Shown here one piece after another: positions 8,268-17,139 of a DNA stretch of 53,309 bases. The DNA comes from Bryobacterales bacterium (GTDB lineage: Bacteria; Acidobacteriota; Terriglobia; Bryobacterales; Bryobacteraceae). The notes under the pieces are model-generated. The model was not told the origin of the DNA and did not search any database. It was given only the letters and a program-made list of their open reading frames with translations. Within the stretch, counting starts at the first letter, position 1. Each line of letters starts with the position of its first letter. A program made the position numbers and the translations under genes. Where the stretch lies: positions 1 through 53,309 of the forward strand of contig JADZGD010000058.1 of NCBI GenBank assembly GCA_020854055.1. Direction: 5' to 3'.

Positions 8268-9203
8268 GTGGCAGTGAGCGCTGAGCAATTCGTCGAAGCC
8301 GGCCGGTTGATCCGCGCAGGCCGCCTGGTGGCCTTCCCCACCGAAACCGTCTACGGCCTGGGAGCGAACGCTCTCGATGCCGCCGCTGTCAGCCGGATCT
8401 TTGAAGCCAAGCAGCGGCCCAACACCAGCCCGCTGATCGTCCACGTCGATTCAGTGGCCATGGCCCGCCAACTGGCTGCCCGGTGGCCACCGGCGGCCGA
8501 GGTTCTCGCGCGGCATTTCTGGCCCGGGCCGTTGACGTTGATTCTTCCCAGGAAACCGATTGTTCCCGGCCTGGTGACTGCCGGGCTCCCCTCGGTGGGT
8601 TTGCGCATGCCTGCTCATCCGGTGGCACTCGAACTGATCCGGCAGGCGGGCGTTCCCATCGCCGCTCCCAGCGCCAACCGGTTCACCGCGTTGTCGCCCA
8701 CCACCGCCGCGCACGTTCGCCGTAGCCTGGGTGGCAAGGTGGACCTGATTCTCGACGGTGGCCCGTGCAGGGTTGGAATCGAATCGACGGTGCTCTCGCT
8801 GGCTGTTTCACCACCGGTATTGTTTCGCCCTGGGGCAATCTCCAGGCAGGAACTGGAGGCGTGGATCGGAGAGATCGCTCTGTCCGAACGGGCTCCCGAT
8901 GGCGCGGCCCACTCCTCACCGGGCTTGCACCGGCGCCATTACAGCCCGCGGACGCCGCTGCTTTTGGTGGGGGCCGAGCCTCTGCCCGCGGGGCGTGGCG
9001 TCTACCTTTACTATTCGCGCCCGCGCGAGGGAGCCGATTGCCGCCCGATGCCGTCCGATCCCGCGTCCTATGGCGCCTGCCTCTACGCTTTGTTGCACGC
9101 TCTGGATGACGAAGGATTAGACTGGATTGCAGTTGAGCGGCCTCCCGAGGCGGCGGAATGGGCCGGAGTGGACGACCGTCTCCGCCGCGCCGCGGCCGGA
9201 TGA
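8268..9203 (+). CDS. L-threonylcarbamoyladenylate synthase (Sua5 type)
   Basis: Forms threonylcarbamoyl-AMP from threonine, bicarbonate and ATP, the first step of t6A37 modification of ANN-decoding tRNAs in the cytoplasm. The YrdC domain spans about residues 1-200, with the family features VAFPTETVYGLGANA, KRPNTSPLIVHV (read here as KQRPNTSPLIVHV) and PSANRFTALSPTTA. About 100 further residues form a C-terminal Sua5-type domain reached through HRRHYSPRTPLLLV, so the protein is the longer Sua5 form rather than a minimal TsaC. GTG 8268 is taken as start, 3 bases after prfB; another GTG two codons later is possible. The histidine kinase gene follows after 3 bases, so prfB, sua5 and the two-component pair may share a transcript. 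Confidence 0.9.
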   Translation: MAVSAEQFVEAGRLIRAGRLVAFPTETVYGLGANALDAAAVSRIFEAKQRPNTSPLIVHVDSVAMARQLAARWPPAAEVLARHFWPGPLTLILPRKPIVPGLVTAGLPSVGLRMPAHPVALELIRQAGVPIAAPSANRFTALSPTTAAHVRRSLGGKVDLILDGGPCRVGIESTVLSLAVSPPVLFRPGAISRQELEAWIGEIALSERAPDGAAHSSPGLHRRHYSPRTPLLLVGAEPLPAGRGVYLYYSRPREGADCRPMPSDPASYGACLYALLHALDDEGLDWIAVERPPEAAEWAGVDDRLRRAAAG

Positions 9204-9206
9204 GCC

Positions 9207-11084
9207 ATGCCGGAAATCCTGACCCTCCATGAGCCGCTGCTGGTTAACACACTGGGGCACTCCATCGGCGCCCTGCTGTTCGGCATCTTCGTGTTTCTGT
9301 TGCTGCGCGACCGCTCCCGGTCGTTGCTGCGCGAAAGCCACCTGTCGATCGCCGCAGGCACCATGGCCTTTGGATGGAACTTCACGGCGCTGTTGATTCT
9401 GGCCGTTCCGCGTACCGATGTGTGGATATCGAGGCTGGTTCCATTCACCGCCATGGCCTGCCTCAGCTTTCTGCCGGCGGTGCTGCTGCACCTTTCGCTA
9501 GGGCCGCGCTTCCGGGTTACAATCATCGCCGGCTACCTTCTCAGCATCGGCGGCGTGGTGCTCAATGGCATCGGATTGCTGGTCAACTCGACCCGCTATC
9601 ACAACGCGGCACTGGTGATCCTTTCGGCCGGTTTCTGCGTGCTGACGGTACTTTCGGCGGCTATGGTCTTCCGCTCCAGTCACAAGGACCATCAGCCCCC
9701 GTTCTCAAGGATTATCGGCGCGCTCTCGCTGTTCCTGCTGTCGCTGTCTTTTGTGCACTATGGCACCGGCGCGGTAAACTTTTGGCCGCTGGAACTGGCG
9801 ATGCACCACGCCGGCATCCCACTGGCGCTGTTCGTGCTTCTGCAGGATTTTCGTTTCGTCCTGCTGGACGCTTTCATCCGGTTCACCGCCAACATGGTGC
9901 TTGCGGCCGGATTTACCGTGGTCGGGCTGCAACTGGGCGAAAAGCTGGCGGAAATCCCGGTGGTGGTGAACGAGATACTGGCGCAGGCGCTGCTGTTGAT
10001 GATCGCCTGCTTCCTGCTGATCCTGTTCGCCGTCCTGCGCCACTGGGTGCAGCACTTCCTGACCCTGCTGGTCTTCGGCCGGGCGGACATCGAGCAGACT
10101 CTTCAACAGTTGCGCGCCAAGGGCGCCTCAACGACCGATGAAAGCCAATTCGTGGAATGGTCCGTCGCGCGGCTGGCAGCGTTCATGAAGGCAGAGCAGG
10201 GACGCTCGGCGCCGGCCTGGATGCTGGACCGGCTGCGCGCACAGGGGTTGCTGCAACCGTTGCTGGTTGAACGGATGGCGGATCTGCGCGACGAACTGGT
10301 CCGCGAAGGAGCCGAAGTCATCGTTCCCGTGCGCATATCCCACGACGAGATTCGCTTCCTGCTGCTGGGGCGCAGAGCCGGGGGACGTCCCTATCTGAGC
10401 GAAGACCTGGAGGCGCTTGGACGGTTGGGAGCCGAGATCGCCGAGCACATTGAACGGTTGCGCGAAGCCGAGATGCGGCGGCTGGTCTCACAGGCCGAAC
10501 TGAGAGCCTTACAATCACAGATCCACCCACATTTCCTTTTCAACGCGCTCAATACGCTCTACGGCGTGATTCCCAAGTCCGCGGCGGGAGCACGGCATAC
10601 GGTGCTCAACCTGGCCGATATATTCCGCTACTTCCTCGAATCCGAACGGCCATTTATTGCGCTTGAGGAGGAAATTCACATTATTAAGGCTTATCTGGAG
10701 ATCGAGGGCCTGCGGCTGGGGCCGAAGCTGAAGACGGAAATCTCCATCCAGCCCGATGTTGCGCGGGTGTCGATTCCGATTCTCACCATCCAGCCGCTGG
10801 TGGAAAACGCGGTCAAGCACGGTATCGCCACCCGCCCCGATGGAGGCCTGGTAAAACTTGAGGTAGAGCGGAAAGATGACAGCGTACTGATTTGCGTCAG
10901 CGACACGGGCGGGGGGTTTCCCGCCAGTGAGCACAGACGTGGGGGAGTCGGATTAGACAACGTGTTGCGGCGGCTGAATCTCTGCTACGGCCCGGGCGCC
11001 GGGTTGGACATTCGTTCCAACCAGTTCGGCGCCCGGGTCAGCTTTCAGGTGCCTCTCGCTTTGCAGCAGGAGACCGGCGTATGA
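9207..11084 (+). CDS. LytS-type membrane sensor histidine kinase
   Basis: A 625-residue sensor kinase. Residues 1-285 hold about eight hydrophobic segments, a 7TM-like sensory domain. A linker of about 130 residues follows, possibly a degenerate GAF fold. The His_kinase (LytS) region contains ALQSQIHPHFLFNALNTL, in which the histidine before FLFN, residue 442, is the expected phosphorylation site. The ATPase domain shows an N box (PLVENAVKHG) and a G box (SDTGGGFP). The stop codon overlaps the start of the regulator gene (ATGA at 11081-11084), so the two are coupled. Kinases of this class work with LytTR regulators, as here. The signal sensed cannot be inferred from the sequence. Confidence 0.9.
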   Translation: MPEILTLHEPLLVNTLGHSIGALLFGIFVFLLLRDRSRSLLRESHLSIAAGTMAFGWNFTALLILAVPRTDVWISRLVPFTAMACLSFLPAVLLHLSLGPRFRVTIIAGYLLSIGGVVLNGIGLLVNSTRYHNAALVILSAGFCVLTVLSAAMVFRSSHKDHQPPFSRIIGALSLFLLSLSFVHYGTGAVNFWPLELAMHHAGIPLALFVLLQDFRFVLLDAFIRFTANMVLAAGFTVVGLQLGEKLAEIPVVVNEILAQALLLMIACFLLILFAVLRHWVQHFLTLLVFGRADIEQTLQQLRAKGASTTDESQFVEWSVARLAAFMKAEQGRSAPAWMLDRLRAQGLLQPLLVERMADLRDELVREGAEVIVPVRISHDEIRFLLLGRRAGGRPYLSEDLEALGRLGAEIAEHIERLREAEMRRLVSQAELRALQSQIHPHFLFNALNTLYGVIPKSAAGARHTVLNLADIFRYFLESERPFIALEEEIHIIKAYLEIEGLRLGPKLKTEISIQPDVARVSIPILTIQPLVENAVKHGIATRPDGGLVKLEVERKDDSVLICVSDTGGGFPASEHRRGGVGLDNVLRRLNLCYGPGAGLDIRSNQFGARVSFQVPLALQQETGV

Positions 11085-11803
11085 AAGTGTTGATCGCCGA
11101 TGATGAACCGATTGCGCGGCTGGTGTTGCGTGAACTGCTGGAGGAGTTCCCCCAGGTGAAGATCCTGGGCGAAGCGGCGGATGGCATGGAGGCCGCCGTG
11201 CAGATTCACCAACTGGAGCCGGAGTTGATCTTTCTCGATCTGCAGATGCCGGGCATGGACGGATTTCGTCTGGCGCAAAGCCTCAATACCGGGAAACTGC
11301 CGCTGGTGATTTTCGTCACCGCTTACGACCGGCACGCCCATGAAGCCTTCGACACCGGCGCCGTCGACTATCTGCTGAAGCCGGTGCGCAAGGAACGCCT
11401 GGCCGCCGCGCTGGATAAGGCCAGGGCCCAGTTCGCCGGGGTTACCGGGGTTCGCCGTTCGACGCCGCCGGCGCCGCCGCGCAAAATCGTGGGCCGGTTG
11501 GGCGGTCACCTGCACATGCTCGAAACGGCCGACGTAATCGCCTTCCAGGCCGAAGATGAAACGGTAGAAATTGTGACCGCCAGCCAGCGCTATCTGGCCG
11601 ACTACCCCCTGAAGGATCTGGAAGAGCGTCTGCGGGGGGGGCATTTTCGTCGAATCCACCGGAAAACGATCATCAATACCGACCATATTCGCCAGATATC
11701 GCCGTTATCCAGCAAACGATGGCTGTTACATATGTCGAACGGAATGCAGGTGGTTGTCAGCAAACGAATGGCTGGCGCAATCCGCGATGAGACACATTGG
11801 TAG
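11081..11803 (+). CDS. LytTR-family response regulator
   Basis: A 240-residue regulator paired with the preceding kinase. The receiver domain (residues 1-120) has the acidic pair DDE at 7-9, the phospho-acceptor Asp53 in FLDLQMPGMDG, and the conserved KPVRKERL near residue 100. A Pro-rich linker (STPPAPPRK) leads to a LytTR DNA-binding domain (about 140-240) with HRKTIINTDHIRQI. LytTR regulators bind direct repeats upstream of their targets; none was identified here. The protein ends at 11803 and a 306-base non-coding stretch follows. Confidence 0.93.
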   Translation: MKVLIADDEPIARLVLRELLEEFPQVKILGEAADGMEAAVQIHQLEPELIFLDLQMPGMDGFRLAQSLNTGKLPLVIFVTAYDRHAHEAFDTGAVDYLLKPVRKERLAAALDKARAQFAGVTGVRRSTPPAPPRKIVGRLGGHLHMLETADVIAFQAEDETVEIVTASQRYLADYPLKDLEERLRGGHFRRIHRKTIINTDHIRQISPLSSKRWLLHMSNGMQVVVSKRMAGAIRDETHW

Positions 11804-11935
11804 GAGGATATCGCCTAATCGATGGGCAACTCGTCCTGTATTGGCCCGCGTGTTTTCAGTGCCTGGAGCGATAGCTGCACCCGGGGGGACAACCATCTAC
11901 CTGCCGAATAAACACCAGCGCGATCGGAAAATATC

Positions 11936-11964
11936 TTGACCGCGGGTGGTGCTTCTGCGAAAAT
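11936..11964 (+). promoter_or_regulatory. Candidate promoter of the cold-shock gene
   Basis: TTGACC at 11936-11941, a 17-base spacer and GAAAAT at 11959-11964. The -35 hexamer is good and the -10 is weak. Transcription from here would give a leader of about 140 bases before the csp start, matching the long leaders usual for cold-shock genes. The stretch 11804-11935 before it shows no gene. Confidence 0.4.
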
Positions 11965-12025
11965 GCTCAATGCAGTTTAGGCTACCGCCTTGCAAGTGTG
12001 CAGTTTATGCGGGGTTGCGATACGG

Positions 12026-12050
12026 AGCTACGAGTCACTCGTAGCTTTTT
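12026..12050 (+). terminator. Hairpin plus T run in the csp leader (terminator or attenuator)
   Basis: A perfect 9-base stem (AGCTACGAG / CTCGTAGCT) with a 3-base loop is followed directly by a T run ending at 12050. It looks like an intrinsic terminator, yet it sits between the candidate promoter and the csp start codon. It may end a short transcript or act as a leader attenuator. A second GC-rich hairpin (ACCGC / GCGGT) lies just after it at about 12063-12077. Confidence 0.65.
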
Positions 12051-12109
12051 CCCTCTTCGCCGACCGCTGCGGGCGGTTTGCCTTATGTTCGATTGATAGG
12101 AGTCCGTTT

Positions 12110-12313
12110 GTGAAAGAGAAAGGCATCGTAAAGTGGTTTAACGCCTCCAAAGGCTATGGATTTATCCAGCGGTCTACCGGAGAGGACGTCTTCGTGCATC
12201 ATTCCGCCATCCAGATGTCCGGCTACCGTACGCTGGATAACGGAATGGAGGTTGAATTTGAAGTCAAGCAGGGGCCAAAGGGGCTGCAGGCAGAAAACGT
12301 AATGCAACCTTAG
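12110..12313 (+). CDS. Cold-shock domain protein (Csp)
   Basis: A 67-residue single cold-shock domain that binds single-stranded RNA and DNA. RNP1 is KGYGFIQ and RNP2 is DVFVHHSAI, in the standard order after GIVKWFNASKGYG. The start is GTG 12110 (MKEKGIVKWF), with AGGAG at 12098-12102, 7 bases upstream. The frame stays open further upstream, but that translation has no family similarity and crosses the leader hairpin. The gene is monocistronic, bounded by the leader hairpin and a strong downstream terminator. The long structured leader suggests post-transcriptional control. Confidence 0.96.
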   Translation: MKEKGIVKWFNASKGYGFIQRSTGEDVFVHHSAIQMSGYRTLDNGMEVEFEVKQGPKGLQAENVMQP

Positions 12314-12320
12314 CCGTGAC

Positions 12321-12370
12321 GCGGGCAATTGTCCGGGGGACTCCACTGTGGGCCCCCTGCGATTGCCCGC
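12321..12370. terminator. Bidirectional-type hairpin after csp
   Basis: A long inverted repeat: GCGGGCAAT (12321-12329) pairs with ATTGCCCGC (12362-12370), and an inner GGGGG/CCCCC with CCAC/GTGG extends the stem. It lies between two convergent genes, csp and the Dabb protein gene. No T run follows on either side, so the exact termination mechanism is uncertain. Confidence 0.65.
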
Positions 12371-12381
12371 CGCCGGCTTTC

Positions 12382-12783
12382 CTAGTTAGTGATGTCGAAC
12401 GTGCGGCTCTCGCCTCGCGCCGGCAGATAGGCTTTGTACCATTCCTTCTGCACGGCGCTGCCTGAATACTTGTCCAGCGCTTCCCGGCTTTCAAATTCCA
12501 TCGCAAATGCGTTTTCGATCCGGTGCTCTCCAATGTTGTTTTGTACTCTGAAGCTCTTGATCCACACATTCTTGATTCCCGGATACTTATGCGCCATTTC
12601 GGCCACTCCGTTCAGCGCCGCCTGCTTTTGGACCTCCGTGATACCTTCCTTCCAGTAAAGCGTGACAACGTGCATCACGCTATGCGGTTGCTTGTTCCCC
12701 TGCCCCACCAGCATACCGGCGCCAAACACGATCGCCCCGGCGATAAGCACGCAAAAATTGCGCACCATTCGATTCTGAGTCAT
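12382..12783 (-). CDS. Membrane-anchored or secreted Dabb-domain protein
   Basis: 133 residues. The N-terminus (MTQNRMVRNFCVLIAGAIVF, then GAGMLVG) is a signal peptide or membrane anchor. Residues 38-133 match the Dabb (stress-responsive alpha/beta barrel) pattern, with HVVTLYWKEG at the start, KYPGIKNVWI in the middle, AFAMEFESREALDKY and a tail around AYLPARGE. Dabb domains form dimeric ferredoxin-like barrels. Most are cytoplasmic and of unclear function, so an exported version is a little unusual. An AGGA ribosome-binding site precedes ATG 12783. It is transcribed alone. Confidence 0.75.
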   Translation of the reverse strand: MTQNRMVRNFCVLIAGAIVFGAGMLVGQGNKQPHSVMHVVTLYWKEGITEVQKQAALNGVAEMAHKYPGIKNVWIKSFRVQNNIGEHRIENAFAMEFESREALDKYSGSAVQKEWYKAYLPARGESRTFDITN

Positions 12784-12892
12784 CGTTTCCTGCTCCTATG
12801 TTAAACCGGTTTGAAGCTCTCGTCCAGAACTCCGGAGAGAGCAAATCGCCCATATTGTAGCGAACCGCGACTGCCGCACGCCCGGAGCCGGG

Positions 12893-13324
12893 TCAGGCCT
12901 GTTCGGCGTCGTGCTGCGGAACCAGTTCCCCGCCGGTGGCGGGACGGTTCGCCGGGGGTATTCGTAACCCTACCCACTGTTCACAGATCACGATTGAGTT
13001 GACGGGATTCTTCGGCAGGTATTTCACGCCCGCGGGACCGAGCAGGAGGCCGGCGTCCGCCGGAAGGCTCTCGCGAAACATGGATATATCCTGGGCAGCG
13101 CTGTAGGTGACGCCTGCCGCCGAATAGGTGTAGCAGGCGATCCAGTCCCGGACCTCCGTCACCTCGGCGTCGCGAATCCGGCCGTTCAGATACACGTTTT
13201 GGCGGCGGCGCCATTCCAGTTCCTCGGCCGAGGGCTTCGGCCGGAACAAGACCCACCACGCCGCTACCACCACCAGGGAAAGCAAAAGGCCGCCGACCAG
13301 CGCGGCCACCGGAGAAAAGTTCAT
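12893..13324 (-). CDS. Small membrane protein of unknown function, DUF3592-like
   Basis: 143 residues from ATG 13324 (MNFSPVAALVGGLLLSLVVV). One N-terminal membrane helix is followed by a charged stretch (RPKPSAEELEWRRRQNVYLN) and a soluble domain of about 90 residues. That domain contains YTYSAAGVTYSAAQDIS and GPAGVKYLPKNPVNS. The alternation of a Y-x-Y-x-x-x-G-x-x-Y strand with a P-x-N-P-x-x-S segment resembles DUF3592-type proteins, but the match is only by pattern. The frame is open for ten codons upstream; the later ATG is preferred because it begins the membrane helix. Function unknown. Confidence 0.6.
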   Translation of the reverse strand: MNFSPVAALVGGLLLSLVVVAAWWVLFRPKPSAEELEWRRRQNVYLNGRIRDAEVTEVRDWIACYTYSAAGVTYSAAQDISMFRESLPADAGLLLGPAGVKYLPKNPVNSIVICEQWVGLRIPPANRPATGGELVPQHDAEQA

Positions 13325-13365
13325 GTTCACTCGCGACGCCCCAGCGGGCGGCAATTTCTACCCGG

Positions 13366-14145
13366 TCACCCCGGGACTACCTGATTCTCCAAGGTTCCCA
13401 CCCCCAACACTTCCACGGCAATCCGCGAACCAACCTTCATCGGACCGACTCCGGCCGGCGTTCCAGTGGCAATGAGATCTCCCGGCTCCAGCGTCATGAA
13501 CTGGGTTACAAACGCCAGAATGGCGTTCGCGGAGAAGATAAAATCGCGCACATAACCTTCCTGCTTCACTTCTCCATCAAGAACCGTACGAACGCCGCAC
13601 GCGGAAAAATCCACCTCTTCTTTCGGCACCATCCACGGCCCCACCGCGCAGAAGGTATCAAAGCCTTTCCCGCGGGTCCATTGACTATCTTTCAATTGCA
13701 AATCTCGTGCCGTAATGTCGTTCACCGCGGTCAGTCCGAGCACGTAATCCCAGGCCGCGGCGGCCTCGATTCGCCGGGCGCGCTTTCCAATCACCAGCCC
13801 AACCTCCCCTTCGAAATCGACGCGGCTGGAGATGGGCGGATAGAGAATAGAATCGCCGTGGGCGATCAATGCAGATGGCGGCTTGAGGAAAATCAGCGGT
13901 TCAGCCGGAACCTCGTTGCCCAGCTCTTTGGCATGGTCGGCGTAGTTGCGCCCCACGCAGACAATTTTCGACGGTGAGCAGGGCGGCAACAGGCGCACCC
14001 TGGAAAGTTCGAACGCACCGCCATCGGCGGAGGTGACGGTGGAACCGCTCAGCGTTCCATAGTGGACGCCGGGGACGGAGTCGGTGGCCGTCGGTGCGGC
14101 GTGTTGATCAAGACTGAAGCGAATTCGTTTGGTCATAGTGGTCAT
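13366..14145 (-). CDS. Fumarylacetoacetate hydrolase (FAH) family protein
   Basis: 259 residues. FAH-fold enzymes cleave or decarboxylate 2-oxo acids such as acylpyruvates and use a divalent metal. The core shows VCVGRNYADHAKELG, FLKPPSALI, the metal-binding VDFEGEVGLVIGK, GLTAVNDITARDLQ and a C-terminal GDLIATGTPAGVGPMKVG, the typical FAH order. Substrate choice (oxaloacetate, acylpyruvate or a homoprotocatechuate intermediate) cannot be told from sequence. The ATG at 14145 overlaps the stop codon of the upstream lipoprotein gene (TGATG), so it belongs to the hslVU-lipoprotein operon. Confidence 0.9.
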   Translation of the reverse strand: MTTMTKRIRFSLDQHAAPTATDSVPGVHYGTLSGSTVTSADGGAFELSRVRLLPPCSPSKIVCVGRNYADHAKELGNEVPAEPLIFLKPPSALIAHGDSILYPPISSRVDFEGEVGLVIGKRARRIEAAAAWDYVLGLTAVNDITARDLQLKDSQWTRGKGFDTFCAVGPWMVPKEEVDFSACGVRTVLDGEVKQEGYVRDFIFSANAILAFVTQFMTLEPGDLIATGTPAGVGPMKVGSRIAVEVLGVGTLENQVVPG

Positions 14146-15164
14146 CAGGGCGCGGTTGCCTGAACGGGCGCCGACTCGCGGCTCTCGTTCCCTAACCGGT
14201 CAACGGACGAGACACGGTAGCGATACAGCCTGCCGGCTTCTACTTTCCGGTCGCTGTAGGCAGGGGCCATCACCCTGTCCTCCAGCAGACGGAACTCCCC
14301 TTCGGCGGTTGCCCGGTAGACGCGGTAGAAGGCCAGATCGGAATCCGGAACCGGATCCCAGGTCACTTCGATCGTATTCAAACCGGCGACCGCATTCAAC
14401 CCGCCCGGCACCGCCGGTGGAAACCGGTCGACCGGTGTCACGGATACCGGGCCGGCGATCTCGCTCTCGGCCTCGCCCTCCCCGGCACGGCGAAGGGCCT
14501 GGAGCCAGTAGCGGTACTCGACGCCATAGGCCGTCTTGCGGTCCACCCATTCGTTGCCCGTGGCAATGGCCACCTGCTCGCGGTCGGGTTCCTTTGCCGT
14601 GGCGCGGAAGATGCGGAAACTGAGCTCCGGCAGCCGCTCATAATGCCAGCGCAAGCGGACGCCTTCGGGTACCGCTTCAACGGCGATGCCGGACAGCGCC
14701 GGCGGAGGAAGCGGCGGCGCCACGGTGACAACCGCGATGTTCGACCAGCCCGAGAGGCGGCGTCCCGGACCGGCGGTCCGTACGATGAAGAATAACTCCC
14801 GGCCGATCCAAGGTGCGGTTTCCGTCTCGGCGGTTACCGGTCCGGCCTTATCGGCCGTAACCGGAACCGTCTGGCTGGCAGCCAGGACACGCTCGAGTTC
14901 AAACGGCTTCCCGTCGGAGGGCCAGAGGCGAAGATCCACTCCGGACACCCGCTTCAGAGGAAGATTCTCGGTGGTGCGCTCAGGGATGGTAAATCGGATG
15001 ACGAGCTTATCACCTCGCTCGGTTGCGCGAAGGTCGGCTACCGTATTGGGTATATTCAGAGCCGGCGGCAGAGGTTCTCCGATATAGCCACAGCCGGCGA
15101 ACCACAGGCAGCCGGGCAGCACGACGCTGCCAGCCAGGCGGAGAGCTCGTCGATGAACCGGCAT
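14145..15164 (-). CDS. Fibronectin type III lipoprotein
   Basis: 339 residues. A signal peptide ends in the lipobox LWFAGC, with Cys25 as the predicted lipidated residue. The rest consists of about three fibronectin type III-like beta-sandwich domains. Their signs are PNTVADLRATERGDKLVIRF near residue 40, GIAVEAVPEGVRLRWHYERL near 155 and GGLNAVAGLNTIEVTWDPVP near 240, with YRYRVSSVDRLGNES near the end. The predicted location is the outer or inner membrane, facing the periplasm. It starts one base after hslU ends and its stop overlaps the FAH gene, so it is transcribed with the HslVU protease. No functional link between them is known to me. Confidence 0.75.
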   Translation of the reverse strand: MPVHRRALRLAGSVVLPGCLWFAGCGYIGEPLPPALNIPNTVADLRATERGDKLVIRFTIPERTTENLPLKRVSGVDLRLWPSDGKPFELERVLAASQTVPVTADKAGPVTAETETAPWIGRELFFIVRTAGPGRRLSGWSNIAVVTVAPPLPPPALSGIAVEAVPEGVRLRWHYERLPELSFRIFRATAKEPDREQVAIATGNEWVDRKTAYGVEYRYWLQALRRAGEGEAESEIAGPVSVTPVDRFPPAVPGGLNAVAGLNTIEVTWDPVPDSDLAFYRVYRATAEGEFRLLEDRVMAPAYSDRKVEAGRLYRYRVSSVDRLGNESRESAPVQATAP

Positions 15165-15165
15165 G

Positions 15166-16524
15166 TTACAGGATGTACTTGCTCAGATCCTGATCCTTGA
15201 TGATTTCCGCCAGTTGCCGCCGGACATAGGCGGCATCGACCCGAAAGCTCTTGCGCTTGAGGTCCGGCCCGTCGAAGGAAAGCTCCTCAATTACCTTCTC
15301 CATGATGGTATGCAACCGGCGGGCGCCGATGTTCTCGGCCATCTCGTTCACGCGGGCTGCGCTTTGAGCGATCTCGGCCAGAGCGTCGCTGGTGAAGCTC
15401 AGCTTAATGCCTTCGGTCTCCATCAGCGCGATGTATTGCTTGACCAGGGCGTTCTTGGGTTCGTTTAGAATCCGGATAAAATCCTCTTCGCTCAACGACT
15501 TGAGTTCGACACGAATGGGAAAGCGGCCCTGCAATTCGGGAATCAGGTCAGCCGGTTTGGAGACATGAAAGGCTCCGGCGGCGATGAACAGGATGTGGTC
15601 CGTGCGCACGAAACCGTGGCGTGTGTTGACGGTTGTGCCTTCGACGATGGGCAGTATGTCCCGCTGAACACCCTCGCGGCTGACGTCGGGTCCATGGCCG
15701 GCCTCGCGTCCGGCAATCTTATCCACTTCGTCCAGGAAGATGATGCCACTGCGCTCGACACGTTCCAGCGCCACGCGGACCACCTGGTCCATGTCGATGA
15801 GCTTCTGCTCCTCTTCCTGAATGAGGTGTTCGATCGCCTCGTCAACCCGCATTTTCCGCTTGCGAGTACGGCCGCCAAACAACCCCGGTAGAACCTCTTT
15901 GAGGTTGATGTCCATCTCCTCGATGCCGCCGCTGGTGGCAACTTCGAATGTGGGGCCGCGCTCTTTGACGTCCACTTCCACCATCCGATCGTCAAGTTTG
16001 CCGGCTCGGAGTTTCTCGCGCAGTTTCTCACGGGTCCGCTCGGCGCTCTCGCTGTTTTCCGGTTGTGGCGGCATCAGCAGATCGAGCAGGCGCTCCTCGG
16101 CGTTGCGTTCGGCCCGGTCGGCCACCTCTTCCAGGCGCTCCTCGCGAACCATATCGATGGAAATATCCACCAGGTCGCGGATCATCGATTCGACGTCGCG
16201 GCCCACGTAGCCGACCTCGGTAAACTTGCTGGCCTCCACCTTCATGAACGGGGAGTTGGCGAGTTTGGCCAGACGCCGGGCGATCTCGGTCTTGCCGACG
16301 CCGGTTGGCCCGATCATGAGGATGTTCTTCGGCATCACCTCGTCGGCCATCTCGGGATCGAGTTTCTGGCGGCGGATCCGGTTGCGCAGGGCAATGGCGA
16401 CCGCCTTTTTGGCGTCCGCCTGGCCGATAACGTACTTGTCGAGTTCGCGAACAATTTCGCGCGGTGTCAGCTCATCGAGATTCGGGCGGTCTTCGGTGGA
16501 CTGGCTGGGAAGATAAATAACCAC
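15166..16524 (-). CDS. hslU: HslU ATPase subunit of the HslVU protease
   Basis: 452 residues, a normal length. HslU is the AAA+ unfoldase that feeds substrates into the HslV peptidase in the cytoplasm. Walker A is GPTGVGKT at 72-79, the pore loop is GYVG at 104-107, Walker B is IIFLDEVD at 260-267, and an insertion (I) domain lies between them. The C-terminus ends DLSKYIL, the tail that inserts into HslV. The start is GTG 16524, two bases after the hslV stop, so the pair is coupled. Confidence 0.97.
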   Translation of the reverse strand: MVIYLPSQSTEDRPNLDELTPREIVRELDKYVIGQADAKKAVAIALRNRIRRQKLDPEMADEVMPKNILMIGPTGVGKTEIARRLAKLANSPFMKVEASKFTEVGYVGRDVESMIRDLVDISIDMVREERLEEVADRAERNAEERLLDLLMPPQPENSESAERTREKLREKLRAGKLDDRMVEVDVKERGPTFEVATSGGIEEMDINLKEVLPGLFGGRTRKRKMRVDEAIEHLIQEEEQKLIDMDQVVRVALERVERSGIIFLDEVDKIAGREAGHGPDVSREGVQRDILPIVEGTTVNTRHGFVRTDHILFIAAGAFHVSKPADLIPELQGRFPIRVELKSLSEEDFIRILNEPKNALVKQYIALMETEGIKLSFTSDALAEIAQSAARVNEMAENIGARRLHTIMEKVIEELSFDGPDLKRKSFRVDAAYVRRQLAEIIKDQDLSKYIL

Positions 16525-16526
16525 GG

Positions 16527-17066
16527 CTATCCGAGTTCCTCGAATGTGACGTTCTCATTCGTGTAGATGCAGATTTGTCCGGCGATGGCCATTGATTTTT
16601 CGACGATCTGCCGCGCTCCGAGTTTCGTATTCTCGTACAACGCCGTGGCGGCAGCCTTGGCATAGGGTCCCCCCGAGCCGATAGCGGCGATTTCCGAATC
16701 GGGCTCCACCACGTCGCCGTTGCCGCTCACCAGATACGTATTGGAGTGATCGGCCACCAGCAGCAGCGCTTCCAGATGGCGAAGAACGCGGTCGGTTCTC
16801 CATTCCTTCGCGAGTTCGACCACGGCGCGGGGAAGATTGCCGTTGTGTTGTTCCAGCTTCGCTTCAAAACGCGAGAACAGCGCGAAGGCGTCAGCGGTGG
16901 AACCGGCAAACCCCGCGATGATCTTATCGTTATAGAGCCGGCGCAGTTTCCGGGCTGAAGCCTTCAGGACTTCGGAACCGAACGTGACTTGACCATCCCC
17001 GGCCATCACCACTTTGCCATCCCGGCGCACGCAGAGTATCGTTGTCGACCGGATCTTCTTTATCAT
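16527..17066 (-). CDS. hslV: HslV peptidase subunit of the HslVU protease
   Basis: 179 residues. HslV is a two-tier ring threonine peptidase related to proteasome beta subunits. Comparison with the Escherichia coli protein puts the catalytic threonine at Thr8 ([10 protein letters not shown]), so a seven-residue propeptide MIKKIRS would be removed. Conserved [28 protein letters not shown] and [13 protein letters not shown] are present. It is first gene of an hslV-hslU-lipoprotein-FAH operon. Confidence 0.97.
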   Translation of the reverse strand: MIKKIRSTTILCVRRDGKVVMAGDGQVTFGSEVLKASARKLRRLYNDKIIAGFAGSTADAFALFSRFEAKLEQHNGNLPRAVVELAKEWRTDRVLRHLEALLLVADHSNTYLVSGNGDVVEPDSEIAAIGSGGPYAKAAATALYENTKLGARQIVEKSMAIAGQICIYTNENVTFEELG

Positions 17067-17139
17067 GAGGGACTAATGTTAGTTTAGCAGCCTTGCAGAA
17101 AGGCGATAAACCGAGCCGCGGATGGTTACCGCGAAATGG

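Noticed and set aside
7428..8444. 338-codon minus-strand open frame opposite prfB and sua5
   Set aside because: It runs across two well-supported genes on the other strand and shows no domain or signal.
15719..15727. DnaA-box-like TTATCCACT
   Set aside because: It is a single imperfect copy inside hslU with no AT-rich unwinding region; it does not mark an origin.
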